A DNA stretch of 64,000 bases from Adineta vaga. Its lineage: Eukaryota; Rotifera. A model generated the notes under the pieces. That model did not search any database, was not told the origin of the DNA, and worked only from the letters and a program-made list of their open reading frames with translations. How positions within the stretch are numbered: the stretch's first letter is position 1; each line of letters begins with the position of its first letter. The stretch lies in contig CP075494.1 of assembly GCA_021613535.1 (NCBI GenBank), positions 8,804,001-8,868,000 of the forward strand. Reading direction: 5' to 3'. A program made the position numbers and the translations under genes. Positions 63,409 through 64,000 of this stretch are shown here, one piece after another.

Positions 63409-63750
63409 ATGAATCGTACGTTTTTATTATCAAGGATTCTTCTAGTAATTTTTCTTCTTTCGATGTTTCATTACAGTACTTGTATTATCTTTTCTTTTGT
63501 ATCGGTTTCATTGTTATTCAATCCTGTTCAAGTAATTATGCATTTGATTGTTGTTAACGTTACTGATGTTATCGTTGGTGTTGTTGTCGAATGTCTACCA
63601 TTATTATTTGTATTTACCGGAAGAATTTCACTATCATTTGTATCTAGTTTATTGGTTGATATTGGAGTTGTATCTTTTGAAATCTTGATTTGTGCTATGT
63701 ATTATTTCACTGTTTTACTTACAGTGGGTGTTGGATGTGATTTGACATGA
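63409..63750 (+). CDS. Doubtful hydrophobic ORF
   Basis: The frame starts MNRTFLLSRILLVIFLLS, a good signal-peptide-like start, and continues for about 113 residues of Val/Ile/Leu-rich sequence encoded by a GTT-rich stretch. It has no motif. It could be a secreted or membrane protein, the first exon of a gene spliced into another frame, or chance. The rest of 63070-64000 shows nothing recognisable. Confidence 0.22.
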   Translation: MNRTFLLSRILLVIFLLSMFHYSTCIIFSFVSVSLLFNPVQVIMHLIVVNVTDVIVGVVVECLPLLFVFTGRISLSFVSSLLVDIGVVSFEILICAMYYFTVLLTVGVGCDLT

Positions 63751-64000
63751 TTTCATGTATGTTCAATTTATTTTAGTTATTTAAATGATTGTATTCTGTT
63801 AAAAGATATGTTGCTATAGTATATTTTGCAGATCTTTGTTGAGTAGATTTTCTAAGAGACTTTTTTTTAATCAATAAAAAGGTAGAAATGTTGTGAGCAT
63901 GTCTATTCAATAGTTTATGTAGTTTATCTTCTAGCTATTTTAGTTTTGAGCGTATTTTTAAGATTAGAAACCATTATATTGTTCAGTATCATGGGTAATT

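Overview
The window is nuclear DNA from a small-genome animal, most probably a bdelloid rotifer (Rotaria/Adineta type). The sequence shows an AT-rich composition, dense genes on both strands, mostly 45-70 base GT-AG introns, A/T-ending codons, and short AATAAA-bearing 3' ends. The gene set is metazoan (tektin, Pax, nuclear receptors, Rab27, SLBP, MKK7, AMPK gamma, ABCB8, BAF45/DPF). One sugar carrier looks fungal, which fits the gene-transfer history of bdelloids. The organism call is inference.

Layout. 1-5.4 kb: no recognisable gene. 5.7-7.4 kb (+): amine-type GPCR. 8.2-19.4 kb (-): ATG16, a fungal-like hexose carrier with a frameshift, a divergent GPCR, and two tandem nuclear receptors with an unusual DNA-binding domain. 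20.9-21.7 kb (+): an unrecognised four-exon gene. 21.8-27.1 kb (-): an MCF2/Dbl-type Rho exchange factor with two candidate first exons and a frameshift in the DH domain. 28.8-34.2 kb (-): Rab27 and AMPK gamma. 35.2-40.0 kb (+): MKK7 and tektin-3. 40.7-41.5 kb (-): a Pox-neuro-like Pax gene that keeps only the PAI half of the paired domain. 43.2 kb (+): a peptide-hormone-like precursor, convergent with an orphan GPCR (-). 46.2-53.8 kb (-): SLC49A4, ABCB8 and a DPF/BAF45 protein. 54.1-63.1 kb (+): SLBP, a two-EGF secreted protein, a second tiny peptide precursor, a two-domain small heat-shock protein with a frameshift, and a GT31 glycosyltransferase. The last 0.9 kb holds a possible retroelement-tail motif and a doubtful hydrophobic ORF.

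The genes form no pathway or operon. The points most worth following up are the PAI-only Pax, the two undescribed peptide precursors (one beside an orphan GPCR), the paired nuclear receptors with an APCKA P-box, the fungal-like sugar carrier, and three single-base frameshifts in otherwise well-conserved genes. Gene models were assembled by eye from exon frames and splice phases. Family names rest on recognised motifs, not on a database search.
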